A stretch of DNA of 34,596 nt, from NCBI GenBank assembly GCA_045533115.1, contig JAZSHF010000011.1, forward strand, positions 1-34,596, given 5' to 3'. Below, one piece after another: positions 23,432 to 31,940 of this stretch; position 1 is the first letter of the stretch, and every line of letters begins with the position of its first letter. The position numbers and the translations under genes were made by a program. The notes under the pieces are model-generated. The model was not told where the DNA came from. It saw only the letters and a list, made by a program, of their open reading frames with translations, and made no database searches. The stretch is from Colimorpha_A sp045533115. Its GTDB lineage: Bacteria; Bacillota; Clostridia; Oscillospirales; CAG-272.

Positions 23432-24421
23432 TCAGAATATTCCGAAGAAGTAGGAAACAACGCAGAGTACGAGGGTTGTAAGAGAAAATACCGTCACGAC
23501 CTTTATCTCGCTCCAGCCGCATTTTTCAAAGTGATGATGTATAGGCGCCATCTTGAAGAAGCGTTTTCCGTGTGTCAGCTTGAAATATCCGACCTGTATG
23601 ATATCGGATATTGCTTCCATTAAATATACGAAGCCGCAGATGAGAATAATGAGAGGATTCCCGATAAGGAATGCCATTGAGGTAACTAGACCGCCGAGGA
23701 AGAGCGATCCCGTGTCTCCCATAAATACTCTTGCAGGATAGAAGTTATATACGAGGAATCCGAGGCATCCGCCGAGAGTCGATCCCGAAAGAACGCCAAG
23801 GGCTTTATATTCATATTTGAACGCCGCACAGGAGAAAAAGGCGGCTACGACTGCCGTTTCAGATGCGGCAAGACCGTCAATACCGTCGGCAAGATTAACG
23901 CTGTTTACAACGCCCGTTATAAGTATAACTGCAATAACGTAATAGAAAAAACCGAGGTCGACAACCTTGTTAAAGAAAGGCAGATACATATATGTACTTA
24001 TGAATTCGAAGTGATTTGCCACCGCAATGAAGAGTACCGCAACAATAAGCTGAAGGAGGTATTTCTGCCACGAGAGAAGTCCCTCGTTTTTGTTCTTTGC
24101 AAACTTAGTTCTATCGTCTATCATTCCGATTACGGAGTTAAGAACGGCGAATACGAGGCATATTACGGGGAAAAGCAGGGTCTTGTCATTCGTTTGAGCA
24201 TACAAAACTGTAAAAAGCGTAGCACATACGAGCGATATTGCGATAAGGAAAGAAAGACCGCCCATTGTCGGTGTGCCTTCCTTGGATTTGTGCCAACGCG
24301 GGCCTATATCGAGTATCTTCTGTCCCATTTTCTTGCTTTTCAGATAGGGAATGAGGAAACGGAGAATTACTGCGGTGATAACGAACGTAGATATCAAAGA
24401 GATAATATAAAACAGCGACAT
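23432..24421 (-). CDS. mraY: Phospho-MurNAc-pentapeptide translocase
   Basis: A 329-residue polytopic membrane enzyme that transfers phospho-MurNAc-pentapeptide to undecaprenyl phosphate, forming lipid I. Motifs seen: GTPTMGGLSF (about 49-58), NLADGIDGLA with the catalytic aspartates, FMGDTGSLFLGG, and APIHHHFEKCGWSE. Length and roughly ten membrane segments are standard. GAGGA precedes the ATG at 24421, 30 bases after murF, in the same transcript. Confidence 0.96.
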   Translation of the reverse strand: MSLFYIISLISTFVITAVILRFLIPYLKSKKMGQKILDIGPRWHKSKEGTPTMGGLSFLIAISLVCATLFTVLYAQTNDKTLLFPVICLVFAVLNSVIGMIDDRTKFAKNKNEGLLSWQKYLLQLIVAVLFIAVANHFEFISTYMYLPFFNKVVDLGFFYYVIAVILITGVVNSVNLADGIDGLAASETAVVAAFFSCAAFKYEYKALGVLSGSTLGGCLGFLVYNFYPARVFMGDTGSLFLGGLVTSMAFLIGNPLIILICGFVYLMEAISDIIQVGYFKLTHGKRFFKMAPIHHHFEKCGWSEIKVVTVFSLTTLVLCVVSYFFGIF

Positions 24422-24451
24422 TTTTTCATTCCTCGGCTTAAGCCTCTCCTT

Positions 24452-25855
24452 TTATTTTTCAAGTAGTATTCTTGCGATCCTGCCCATATTAACGCTGTTG
24501 CTTGCCTTGATAAGGACGCAGTCGTTTTCGGTTAAGTGCTCATTGACACAGGCTGATATGGGTTTTTCGTCGGTAATATCGGTGAAAACGAATACGTTTT
24601 CTTTATTAAAGCCGTTTTTAAGCGCTTCGTCGGCGATATAAAATGCATTCTCTCCGAATGTAAAAAGCAGGTCGACTCCAAGCTCGGTAACGCATTTTCC
24701 GACCGAACGGTGCAGCTCCTCGCTTCTTTCTCCAAGCTCGTTTACGTTTCCGAGAACGGCAACGACCCTTCCGCCCGTTTGCACGGAAAGTCCCCTCGTT
24801 ACCGAAAGTGACGCCTTTATTGATTCGGGGCTGGCGTTATAGTAGTCGTTTATAAATGTTATGCCGTTTTTCTTTACGATATTCTGTCTCATTCCGACGG
24901 GGGTAAATGAGGAAAGTCCTTTCTTTATCTCATCGGGAGTAAGCCCTGCGAGCCTTCCCACTGTAACGGCGTACATTGCGTCAAGAACCGTATGTTCTCC
25001 GAGCGTGGGAATAAAGCAGTCGGTTATCGTGCCGTCGGGGGTTATTGCATCGAACGTCATTCCGTCTCCGCTTGTTCTTATATTCACCGCACGGTACGGT
25101 GCTTCGGGATTGACAAGAGAAACGTATACTGCGTTTTCGATATCTGAAAGAAGCGGCTCGTCGCCGTTCAGAACGAGTATTCCGTCGTCGCTCATTCCGT
25201 CTCTTATTTCAAGCTTTGCGTCGCGTATGCCTTCGCGTGAGCCGAGATGCTCGATGTGAGATGAGCCGATTACGGTAATAACGCCGATATTCGGGCGGGT
25301 AAGCTTCGTAAGGAACGATATCTCACCCTTTGCGCTCATTCCCATTTCAATGACCGCTGCCTTATGTTCTTCCTTGAGTCCGAGAAGCGTAAGGGGAAGT
25401 CCGAGGGCGTTATTGAAATTACCTTCGGTCTTATGTGTCGGGAGCTTTGCATTCAAAACCGCGGCGATAAACTGTCTTGTCGTCGTCTTTCCGACGCTTC
25501 CCGTAACGCCTACCGTAAGTACGTCACATTCCTTTTTATGTTCTGCTGAAAGATAAGCAAGGGAAAGGGAAGTGTTTTCGCAGAGAATGACGGAGCAGCC
25601 GTTATTTTCAAATGGAGTCATATCTTCGGGGACACGTTCGGTCAGAACGGCTGATGCCCCATTTTCAGCTGCGGACGAAAGATATAGATGCCCGTCTGTC
25701 CGCTCTCCCGCTATGGCGACGAAGATGTCGCCGCCTTTTACCTTGCGGGAGTCGATTACCGCGCTATACGATTTTTTTGTTCCTTCATATAGAAGCTTTC
25801 CTCGACAGGCGTCGGCAAGAGCCGCACCCGTTGAACCGTGAAAAAGGTCGAGCAT
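24452..25855 (-). CDS. murF: UDP-MurNAc-tripeptide:D-Ala-D-Ala ligase
   Basis: A 467-residue Mur ligase. ATP site GVTGSVGKTTT (about 116-126), central-domain GNFNNALGLPLTLL and EMGMSAKGEI, then HNxxYNASP-type FINDYYNASPESIKASL before the C-terminal domain. It adds D-Ala-D-Ala to the UDP-MurNAc-tripeptide in the cytoplasm, completing the pentapeptide used by MraY encoded next. AAAGGA lies about 8 bases before the ATG; it starts 17 bases after murE. Confidence 0.95.
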   Translation of the reverse strand: MLDLFHGSTGAALADACRGKLLYEGTKKSYSAVIDSRKVKGGDIFVAIAGERTDGHLYLSSAAENGASAVLTERVPEDMTPFENNGCSVILCENTSLSLAYLSAEHKKECDVLTVGVTGSVGKTTTRQFIAAVLNAKLPTHKTEGNFNNALGLPLTLLGLKEEHKAAVIEMGMSAKGEISFLTKLTRPNIGVITVIGSSHIEHLGSREGIRDAKLEIRDGMSDDGILVLNGDEPLLSDIENAVYVSLVNPEAPYRAVNIRTSGDGMTFDAITPDGTITDCFIPTLGEHTVLDAMYAVTVGRLAGLTPDEIKKGLSSFTPVGMRQNIVKKNGITFINDYYNASPESIKASLSVTRGLSVQTGGRVVAVLGNVNELGERSEELHRSVGKCVTELGVDLLFTFGENAFYIADEALKNGFNKENVFVFTDITDEKPISACVNEHLTENDCVLIKASNSVNMGRIARILLEK

Positions 25856-25872
25856 CGCTGATTTCCTTTCGG

Positions 25873-27339
25873 TTAATACAGACCGTGGTCTTTTAGGTAT
25901 TGCTTTGAAGCCTCGAGAGCAATATCGCGCTCCGAGAAGGGATGGGTTCCGTCGGGCATTATTTCGTATTCCTCGTGTCCCTTGCCCGCAAGAAGAATGA
26001 CGTCGCCGAGCTGAGCGGTTCTGATAGCGTACTCGATCGCTTCCTTGCGGTTTTCTATAACGGTATGAGGACAGCTTTCATCGAAGCCCTCAAGAATGTT
26101 TCCTATAATGTCGCGGGTGTTCTCGGTACGGCTGTTATCAGCGGTTACGATGACGAAATCTGCCATTTTCGAGGCAATTCCGCCCATTACAGGGCGCTTT
26201 GTGCGGTCGCGGTCTCCGCCGCAACCAAACAAGAGGACAAGTCTTTGCTCGTCTTTCATAAATTTGCGTATAGTACGCAAAACGTTTTCAAGAGCGTCGG
26301 GAGTGTGCGCGAAATCTATGTAGAGAGAGAAATCGTTTGTGGGAAGCGAAATGCGCTCCATTCTGCCCTTGACACCTGTAAAACGGCTGAGCGCCGCCAT
26401 GATCGTTCTGTGCGGAATTCCGTCGGTATAAGCGGCGGTTGCGGCTTCAAGGGTGTTCATAACGGTAAACGAGCCGGGAATGGGGGAGGTGATCCTGAAA
26501 ACGAGGTCCTTCGTAAAGACGTCGTAATCAATGCCCTGGCTCTTATTGTCTGAAACGTTCTTTGCACAGAAATCGACGGCCGTACCCTTTGCAGAGCAGA
26601 GGATCGGGTTCTTTGATGCGTTTATCATAACCGACGAATAGCTGTCGTCGGCATTGATTATCGCGCGTCTGACGCGCGGAAAAAGCTTTGCCTTTGCCTT
26701 GGCATATTCGTCAAGCGTCTTGTGGAAATCAAGATGCTCGGGGGTCAGATTTGTAAAGATGCCGCAGTCAAAGAATATCGGCTCAAGCTTGCCGAGTGCA
26801 AGAGCGTGTGACGATGCTTCCATAATGACGTGAGAATATCCCTCGTCGCGATAGGACGCAAGAAGCGGGTAAAGCTTAGATGGGTCGGGAGTGGTCATAC
26901 TTCCCGTTATAGTGCCGATCGTTGCTGCCTTAATTCCCGCGGCACTGTATATCTCGGTAAGCATCGTGACGGTGCTCGTTTTGCCGTTCGTTCCGGTTAC
27001 TGCTGTTATCTTCAGGTCCTTCCATGGATCATTATGGAAGCGAGAGGTAAGGTACGCCTCGCCCGCGCGGGTGTTTTCAAATACTGCGTATGGCAGAGAC
27101 AGAGCATTTAATTTATCCTCAATCTCGGGGCGATTCTCGTCAATGGCAAATGCAACCGCTCCGTTTTCAATCGCTTTATCAATGACAAGGTGACCGTCGC
27201 GGGTAAATCCCTTGATGCAAACGAAAAGATAGCCTTCCTTGCACAGTGTCGGATCGGGGGTTATTCCCGTTATCTCTCTTTCGTCAATATGAGAAGAAAG
27301 ACGGCAGGGGATATTTTCGAGCATTTCGGTAAGTAACAT
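25873..27339 (-). CDS. murE: UDP-MurNAc-L-Ala-D-Glu:meso-diaminopimelate ligase
   Basis: A 488-residue Mur ligase with ATP loop TGTNGKTS (about 115-122), carbamylated-lysine region EYAKAKAKLF, and the C-terminal recognition site TADNSRTENTRDI (about 399-411). meso-DAP enzymes carry DNPR there; here Ser replaces Pro, but the DAP-contacting Asn and Arg are kept, so a DAP-type wall is the best inference. Start 27339 has GGAG 8 bases upstream; the frame extends to a TTG at 27381 inside the PBP gene, which was rejected. Gap to the PBP stop is 25 bases. Confidence 0.93.
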   Translation of the reverse strand: MLLTEMLENIPCRLSSHIDEREITGITPDPTLCKEGYLFVCIKGFTRDGHLVIDKAIENGAVAFAIDENRPEIEDKLNALSLPYAVFENTRAGEAYLTSRFHNDPWKDLKITAVTGTNGKTSTVTMLTEIYSAAGIKAATIGTITGSMTTPDPSKLYPLLASYRDEGYSHVIMEASSHALALGKLEPIFFDCGIFTNLTPEHLDFHKTLDEYAKAKAKLFPRVRRAIINADDSYSSVMINASKNPILCSAKGTAVDFCAKNVSDNKSQGIDYDVFTKDLVFRITSPIPGSFTVMNTLEAATAAYTDGIPHRTIMAALSRFTGVKGRMERISLPTNDFSLYIDFAHTPDALENVLRTIRKFMKDEQRLVLLFGCGGDRDRTKRPVMGGIASKMADFVIVTADNSRTENTRDIIGNILEGFDESCPHTVIENRKEAIEYAIRTAQLGDVILLAGKGHEEYEIMPDGTHPFSERDIALEASKQYLKDHGLY

Positions 27340-27364
27340 AAATTTGCTCCGTTCTAAAAAATAT

Positions 27365-29626
27365 TTATGCGGTCTCGTCAAGGTAACGGACGGTTATCGT
27401 AACGACTGTTCCCTCGGTTACAAGTGTTCCCGGCGAGATGGACTGAGAGATGACGTACGCCTCGGCAGACGTCGTATTTGCGGCGCCGTTGATTATGACA
27501 TTGAAGCCGCGATTTGCGAGATTTTTATTTGCGGCAGTCGCCGTCTGACCTACGACATCAGGCACTGTTATATTTGCAACAGGGGTAGCGTTTCCGGTAT
27601 AGAAGATGACCTTGCCTGAGTTCTTCATAATCTCCTGTCCCTTTGCGGGGACCTGGTAGGTTATTACGTCGCCGTTTCCGCGTATTTCATATTCGATACC
27701 GCGGTTTACAACTGCGGATACCGTGTCTGTCTTAGACCAACCGACGTAGTTGCTGAGCGTGGTTTTTATCTTCTTCAGCTCGGCACTTGAGTAGTTACGT
27801 TCGATTCCAACGTAAGGAAGTATCTCGTCGAGAAGTCCGGCTATATAGGGCGCTGCAACCGTGCTTCCGTATTTTACGGGAGCAGTTGGAGTATCAACGA
27901 CGATTATTGCGGCTATCTGCGGATCGTCTGCCGGAGCGAAAGCGGCACACGAACCGACACGGTATGAGAAATTGCCGTCGGGGTCGGCAAGGTCTCGGAT
28001 CTCGGATGTTCCTGTTTTTGCAGCAATTTTATAGCCGGGTACGTATGCGTTCTTTGCACCGCCGTTTTTGCTTGAAACACCGCCCTCCAGTATTACTGAC
28101 AGGGTATCGCATACGCTTTCGCTTACCACCTGACGCTTGACGATGGTTTCGTGCTGCATAAGAATGTTTCCGTCATCGTCGATGATCTTATCCACAACGT
28201 AAGGCGTAAGAAGATTACCGCCGTTTGCAACTGTATTTATTGCCGTGAGCTGGGTGAGCGGAGTTACCTTGAACGTCTGTCCGAAAGAATAGACTGCGAG
28301 GGAGACGTCGTTGAAATTGGATTTTGATGAGTAAATTCCCGCAGCTTCGCCGGGGAGATCGATTCCCGTCTTAGAGGTCATTCCAAATGACTCGAAATAC
28401 TTGTAGAAGGTATTTTGTCCAAGACGCAGAGAAAGCGTCATCATTACGGGGTTACACGACATCTGCAGACCGGTTGTAAAGGTAACGGAGCGGTGTCCCT
28501 TCGTTCTATGGCAGTGAATGGGATTCGGATAACCTGATACCTTGTAGGAACCGCTGCAATAGAAGCCTTCGTTCGGTGTAACGACTCCTTCTTCAAGTGC
28601 CATTGAGCTTGTGATCACCTTGAACGTTGATCCCGGCTCGTATAGCTCCGATACAGCTTTATTTCTCCAAAGGGTATAGAGAAGCTCGGTACGGTACTTT
28701 GAGAATTCGCTCGATTCCGGATCGAGCCCGCTGTTATCAAGCTTAGCTTGTGAACTTTCGTCAAGCTGATAAGGGTTATTTAGGTCAAATGACGGATAGG
28801 TTGCCATAGCGAGTATCGCACCCGTATCACAGTCCATTACGATTCCCGTAACTCTGTTGAGAGGATTGGAATCGAGGTATGCCTGCTTGACCTGCTTTTC
28901 AAGCGCGCGTTGGATCGTAACGTCAATCGTGGTTACGAGGTTTGCACCGTTGGACGCGTCTATATACGTATCGTACTTGCCGGGCATCTGACCGCCCTGC
29001 GCGTCCTTTGAGGTTATGTATTTGCCGGATTCGCCCTTCAGAAAGGAATTGTACTGAAGCTCAAGACCGCTTAGACCTTGGTCGGTACCGACGACGCCGA
29101 TGACATTCGATGCAAGGGAAGAGAACGGGTAATATCTTGCAGATCCGGCTTCAAGATGCACCTGAAGCTTTAAGTTGTTTGCAAGAATGAACGCGCGCAC
29201 GGCGTCCGCCTGCTCCTCGGTTGCTTTTTTGAGAACCGTTTCGTCAGCACGGTGAGTCTTTTGGGTGAGGGCGATTATTTTGTCGTAATCAACGTCAAGT
29301 ATCTCCGAAAGTCCTCTTGCAATAAGCTCGGCTTTCCCGCTCTTTTCAATATCTCGCGGAGAAATGAATACTCGGTATACGGTATAATTTGAAGCGAGCT
29401 TCGTCATATTCGCGTCGTATATCTCGCCTCGCTCTGCTTTGAGGGTAGTGTAGCGCTGTATATTATTTATTACCTTGTTTTGATATTTATCGTAGTCGAT
29501 TATTTGCAACTGAAAAAGTCGGAATATGAGAACGCACCAAAAAGCCATGAAGAACGTAAGTATCAGCATGGATCTTCCCGGTATCATTCTTTTACGAACA
29601 ATTGTTGAGGGTTTAATTTTCGGCAC
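27365..29626 (-). CDS. Class B penicillin-binding protein with PASTA domains (SpoVD/FtsI type)
   Basis: Up to 753 residues: one N-terminal membrane segment (about 18-40), PBP dimerisation domain, transpeptidase with STFK (Ser333, Lys336), SCN (390-392) and KTGT (537-540), and two C-terminal PASTA repeats (about 625-668 and 685-750). It cross-links septal peptidoglycan outside the membrane and is the FtsW partner; dcw position fits division FtsI, although sporulation SpoVD has the same layout. The start is uncertain. The GTG at 29626 overlaps its own GGAGG; an in-frame ATT at 29617 is ideally spaced (8 bases); the first in-frame ATG is at residue 14, too far from that site but still before the membrane segment. 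It opens the second dcw transcript. Confidence 0.92.
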   Translation of the reverse strand: MPKIKPSTIVRKRMIPGRSMLILTFFMAFWCVLIFRLFQLQIIDYDKYQNKVINNIQRYTTLKAERGEIYDANMTKLASNYTVYRVFISPRDIEKSGKAELIARGLSEILDVDYDKIIALTQKTHRADETVLKKATEEQADAVRAFILANNLKLQVHLEAGSARYYPFSSLASNVIGVVGTDQGLSGLELQYNSFLKGESGKYITSKDAQGGQMPGKYDTYIDASNGANLVTTIDVTIQRALEKQVKQAYLDSNPLNRVTGIVMDCDTGAILAMATYPSFDLNNPYQLDESSQAKLDNSGLDPESSEFSKYRTELLYTLWRNKAVSELYEPGSTFKVITSSMALEEGVVTPNEGFYCSGSYKVSGYPNPIHCHRTKGHRSVTFTTGLQMSCNPVMMTLSLRLGQNTFYKYFESFGMTSKTGIDLPGEAAGIYSSKSNFNDVSLAVYSFGQTFKVTPLTQLTAINTVANGGNLLTPYVVDKIIDDDGNILMQHETIVKRQVVSESVCDTLSVILEGGVSSKNGGAKNAYVPGYKIAAKTGTSEIRDLADPDGNFSYRVGSCAAFAPADDPQIAAIIVVDTPTAPVKYGSTVAAPYIAGLLDEILPYVGIERNYSSAELKKIKTTLSNYVGWSKTDTVSAVVNRGIEYEIRGNGDVITYQVPAKGQEIMKNSGKVIFYTGNATPVANITVPDVVGQTATAANKNLANRGFNVIINGAANTTSAEAYVISQSISPGTLVTEGTVVTITVRYLDETA

Positions 29627-29676
29627 CTCCGTTTGAAATCCGCTCTCTTACGCGAATTTTGGGTATACTTATTTGT

Positions 29677-29705
29677 ATTATACTACTAAATATATGAATT
29701 TACAA
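29677..29705 (-). promoter_or_regulatory. Promoter of the PBP-murE-murF-mraY-ftsW-murG-ftsQ unit
   Basis: On the minus strand TTGTAA (29700-29705), 17-base spacer, perfect TATAAT (29677-29682). Start near 29670. It lies right after the terminator at 29722-29759, so the lower dcw cluster has its own promoter. Confidence 0.75.
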
Positions 29706-29721
29706 TACGAAATAGAAAGAA

Positions 29722-29759
29722 AAAGAGGAACAACGGTAAATTTTTTTGCCGTTGTTCCT
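29722..29759 (-). terminator. Terminator splitting the dcw cluster after the ftsL-like gene
   Basis: AGGAACAACGGTAAA and TTTGCCGTTGTTCCT (29726-29740 with 29745-29759) form a 15-bp stem with one G-T pair and a TTTT loop. On the minus strand CTCTTTTTCTTTCTATTT follows. This is the strongest hairpin inside the cluster. Confidence 0.85.
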
Positions 29760-29788
29760 GTCGTCGCTGTTTTTCTTCGTTTACTCTA

Positions 29789-30400
29789 TTATTTACTCGG
29801 ATCGATCGTGTCCCCTGAATCCATGGTTATATACTTCTTCGTCACTTCGTCAACGGTAACCATGCCGAGCTTTTCCTTGGCTATCTTCTCAATGAGAGTA
29901 AGATCGTTCTTCATATCGAGCTTTGCCGTAAGATCCTCTTCCTCAAATGAGAGGGTCGCGATCTCGCTCTTGAGGTCGGAAACCGTCGCGGTATGCTCAT
30001 TTATCTGGACGTAATTAAAAATCATATAGAAGAAGAGAAGAGAGCAGAGAAGAGAAAGGAATACTACCGAGTAGGGGAATGCTACCTTAGTTGTATCTGT
30101 TACAGTTCTTACCGTCGGCTCCGTTCTTACCGATGCAACCGGAATTGCCATCTTCTTTGCGGGTGCCTTTACGGGAAGCGAACCGAGAGCTACCTCGGGC
30201 TTTGCGGCTCTGGCGTTGGGGTTTGACATATTGGGGGAGCGGGTCGCGCCTCTTCTCTTGTGCTCTCCGCTCTTTATTCTGCTATATCCGTTTACGCGTC
30301 TGTCTTTTGAGTTAGCTGCACGCGAGTTCGCGGATACGGGAGCTTTTTTGTTATCAACGCTTCTGTTGGGTGTGCTTGCTCTTGACAGGTCGTTTGTCAT
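29789..30400 (-). CDS. FtsL-like division protein with long basic N-terminal tail
   Basis: A 203-residue bitopic protein: a hydrophilic tail of about 105 residues rich in Ser, Arg, Lys and Ala, one membrane segment (about 108-130), a short coiled coil (about 132-165, DLKSEIATLSFEEEDLTAKLD) and LTLIEKIAKEKLGMVTV, the typical FtsL/DivIC closing motif. FtsL forms a complex with FtsQ/DivIB and DivIC that activates septal wall synthesis. Sequence alone poorly separates FtsL from other septum-formation-initiator proteins; the slot between rsmH and the PBP gene is the argument for FtsL. Bacterial FtsL is usually about 100-120 residues, so the tail doubles it. GAAGGA lies 7 bases before the ATG. Confidence 0.8.
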   Translation of the reverse strand: MTNDLSRASTPNRSVDNKKAPVSANSRAANSKDRRVNGYSRIKSGEHKRRGATRSPNMSNPNARAAKPEVALGSLPVKAPAKKMAIPVASVRTEPTVRTVTDTTKVAFPYSVVFLSLLCSLLFFYMIFNYVQINEHTATVSDLKSEIATLSFEEEDLTAKLDMKNDLTLIEKIAKEKLGMVTVDEVTKKYITMDSGDTIDPSK

Positions 30401-30415
30401 TGCTTTGTCCTTCTT

Positions 30416-31348
30416 TCAAAGTTTTTCTGCTACGCGCAGCTTTGCGCTGTGGCTTCTTTTGTTTTCCTTGAGCTCAATGCTGCTCGGCAGTATCGGTTTT
30501 TTTGATATTTGCTTAACGGCAGGTTTCTTTCCGCATACGCAAACGGGAAAATCTGGCGGGCAGGTACAGCCCTTGCTAAGGTCATTTATCGTTTGTTTAA
30601 CGAGTCGGTCCTCAAGTGAATGGAACGTTATTATCGCCATTCTTCCGCCTTCGTTCAGACATTCTGCAATATCTCTTACGGTCGGCGGGATAATTTCAAG
30701 CTCGCCGTTTACTTCAATTCTTATCGCCTGAAACGTTCTCTTCGCGGGATTTGAGCCCTTTTCGCGGAATTTCGGGGGGATCGAGTCGGTTATTATTGAA
30801 ACAAGCTCAAGCGTCGTATTTATAGGCTTTGCCTTTCGGCATTCAACTATTCTTGACGCGATCCTTCTTGAAAATTTTTCCTCGCCGTACTGAAAGATCA
30901 CGCTTGCGAGTTTCTCCTCGGAGTAGGTGTTTACAATATCGTAAGCGGATATCGGATCGTCACGGCTCATTCTCATGTCAAGCGGTGCGTCGGCGTTATA
31001 GGAGAAGCCGCGTTCGGCAACGTCAATCTGATGTGAGGAAATACCGAGGTCAATAAGCACTCCGTCCGGCTTTCTTCCGTTCAATATCTCCTTAAGGTTC
31101 GAAAAATTATTTTTGACGATCTCGACTCTGTCGGAGAAGGGGGCAAGACGTTTGGTTACCGCTTCTATTGCATCCATGTCGCGGTCTATCGCTATCAGCT
31201 TGCCGTTTTCGTTTAAGCGGCTTGCGATAGCGTAGCTGTGACCGCCGCCGCCTGCCGTACAATCGACGTAGAGGCCGTCGGGCTTTATGTTTAGTCCGTC
31301 GATGCATTCATTAAGCATTACGGAGTAGTGTTCAAAGTTAATTGCCAT
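30416..31348 (-). CDS. rsmH: 16S rRNA (cytosine1402-N4)-methyltransferase
   Basis: A 310-residue RsmH/MraW. Seen: SAM-site VDCTAGGGGHSYAIASRL, DGVLIDLGISSHQID, the insert RGFSYNADAPLDMRM, EEKFSRRIASRIVE, TFQAIRIEVNGEL and ITFHSLEDRLVKQ. It N4-methylates C1402 of 16S rRNA in the decoding centre. The ATG at 31348 follows the mraZ TGA by one base and lacks a strong ribosome site, which suggests coupling to mraZ; an in-frame TTG at 31360 within mraZ is less likely. Confidence 0.95.
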   Translation of the reverse strand: MAINFEHYSVMLNECIDGLNIKPDGLYVDCTAGGGGHSYAIASRLNENGKLIAIDRDMDAIEAVTKRLAPFSDRVEIVKNNFSNLKEILNGRKPDGVLIDLGISSHQIDVAERGFSYNADAPLDMRMSRDDPISAYDIVNTYSEEKLASVIFQYGEEKFSRRIASRIVECRKAKPINTTLELVSIITDSIPPKFREKGSNPAKRTFQAIRIEVNGELEIIPPTVRDIAECLNEGGRMAIITFHSLEDRLVKQTINDLSKGCTCPPDFPVCVCGKKPAVKQISKKPILPSSIELKENKRSHSAKLRVAEKL

Positions 31349-31349
31349 A

Positions 31350-31769
31350 TCAGAAACCAAGCTTTATCAGAAGATCGGTTATATCCGCCGTGTTTTCGGA
31401 AGAGGATTCGTTTGTCCAGCTTTCCTCGTCCCATATTTCGATATGGTCGCCGACGCCGATTATCTTTACGGCGCGGGTAAGTCCCGCGTATTCGCAAAGG
31501 GTAGGGGAAATGAGGACGCGTCCCTGACCGTCAACGTTCGTTTCGAATGCGGCTGAGAAGAGGAATCTCTTTATCATTCTCGTTTCGGTCTGGGGAAGTG
31601 TCTCAAGCTTTGCCGTAAAATCCTCCCATCTGCTCATCGAGTAGAGAGAGATGCATTTGTCCACGTTCTTCGTCATAACGACGGTCTCGCCGAGCTCCTC
31701 GCGGAGTCTTGAGGGAAGACTGACGCGTTTTTTTGCGTCTAAATTGTGGCTGTATTCTCCGCAGAACAT
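31350..31769 (-). CDS. mraZ: Transcriptional regulator MraZ
   Basis: A 139-residue AbrB-fold protein with the paired MraZ motifs MFCGEYSHNLDAKKRVSLPSR and FETNVDGQGRVLISPTLCEYAGL, near the N-terminus and in the middle. MraZ oligomerises and binds direct repeats upstream of its own operon. Three such repeats are visible at 31824-31853, so autoregulation of the mraZ-rsmH-ftsL unit is likely. AAGGAG lies 8 bases before the ATG. It is slightly shorter than the roughly 143-152 residues common in the family. Confidence 0.95.
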   Translation of the reverse strand: MFCGEYSHNLDAKKRVSLPSRLREELGETVVMTKNVDKCISLYSMSRWEDFTAKLETLPQTETRMIKRFLFSAAFETNVDGQGRVLISPTLCEYAGLTRAVKIIGVGDHIEIWDEESWTNESSSENTADITDLLIKLGF

Positions 31770-31823
31770 CGCGTTTTCTCCTTCGGCGTAGTTTGTGGGA
31801 AAGGTGTGTATTTTGCGGTAATT

Positions 31824-31853
31824 TCAACCACTTTGCCCCACTTTTCACCACTT
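31824..31853 (-). promoter_or_regulatory. MraZ operator: three tandem 10-bp boxes
   Basis: Read on the minus strand: AAGTGGTGAA, AAGTGGGGCA and AAGTGGTTGA, back to back with exact 10-base periodicity (31844-31853, 31834-31843, 31824-31833). This is the known MraZ-box arrangement. The boxes begin about where transcription should start, so bound MraZ would block initiation or early elongation. Confidence 0.88.
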
Positions 31854-31861
31854 CTGACACA

Positions 31862-31890
31862 ATTATATATTATATAATGCATTTTTGCAA
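31862..31890 (-). promoter_or_regulatory. Promoter of mraZ-rsmH-ftsL
   Basis: On the minus strand TTGCAA (31885-31890), 17-base spacer, perfect TATAAT (31862-31867). Predicted start near 31855, directly before the three MraZ boxes, leaving a leader of about 85 bases. Confidence 0.8.
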
Positions 31891-31940
31891 GAGAAAAAAC
31901 CACAATTTAAGCGACTAATTTCTACATTTTTTTCGCAAAA

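Noticed and set aside
25942..26553. 203-codon open frame antisense to murE
   Set aside because: Lies wholly within murE, lacks a ribosome site and shows no known domain.
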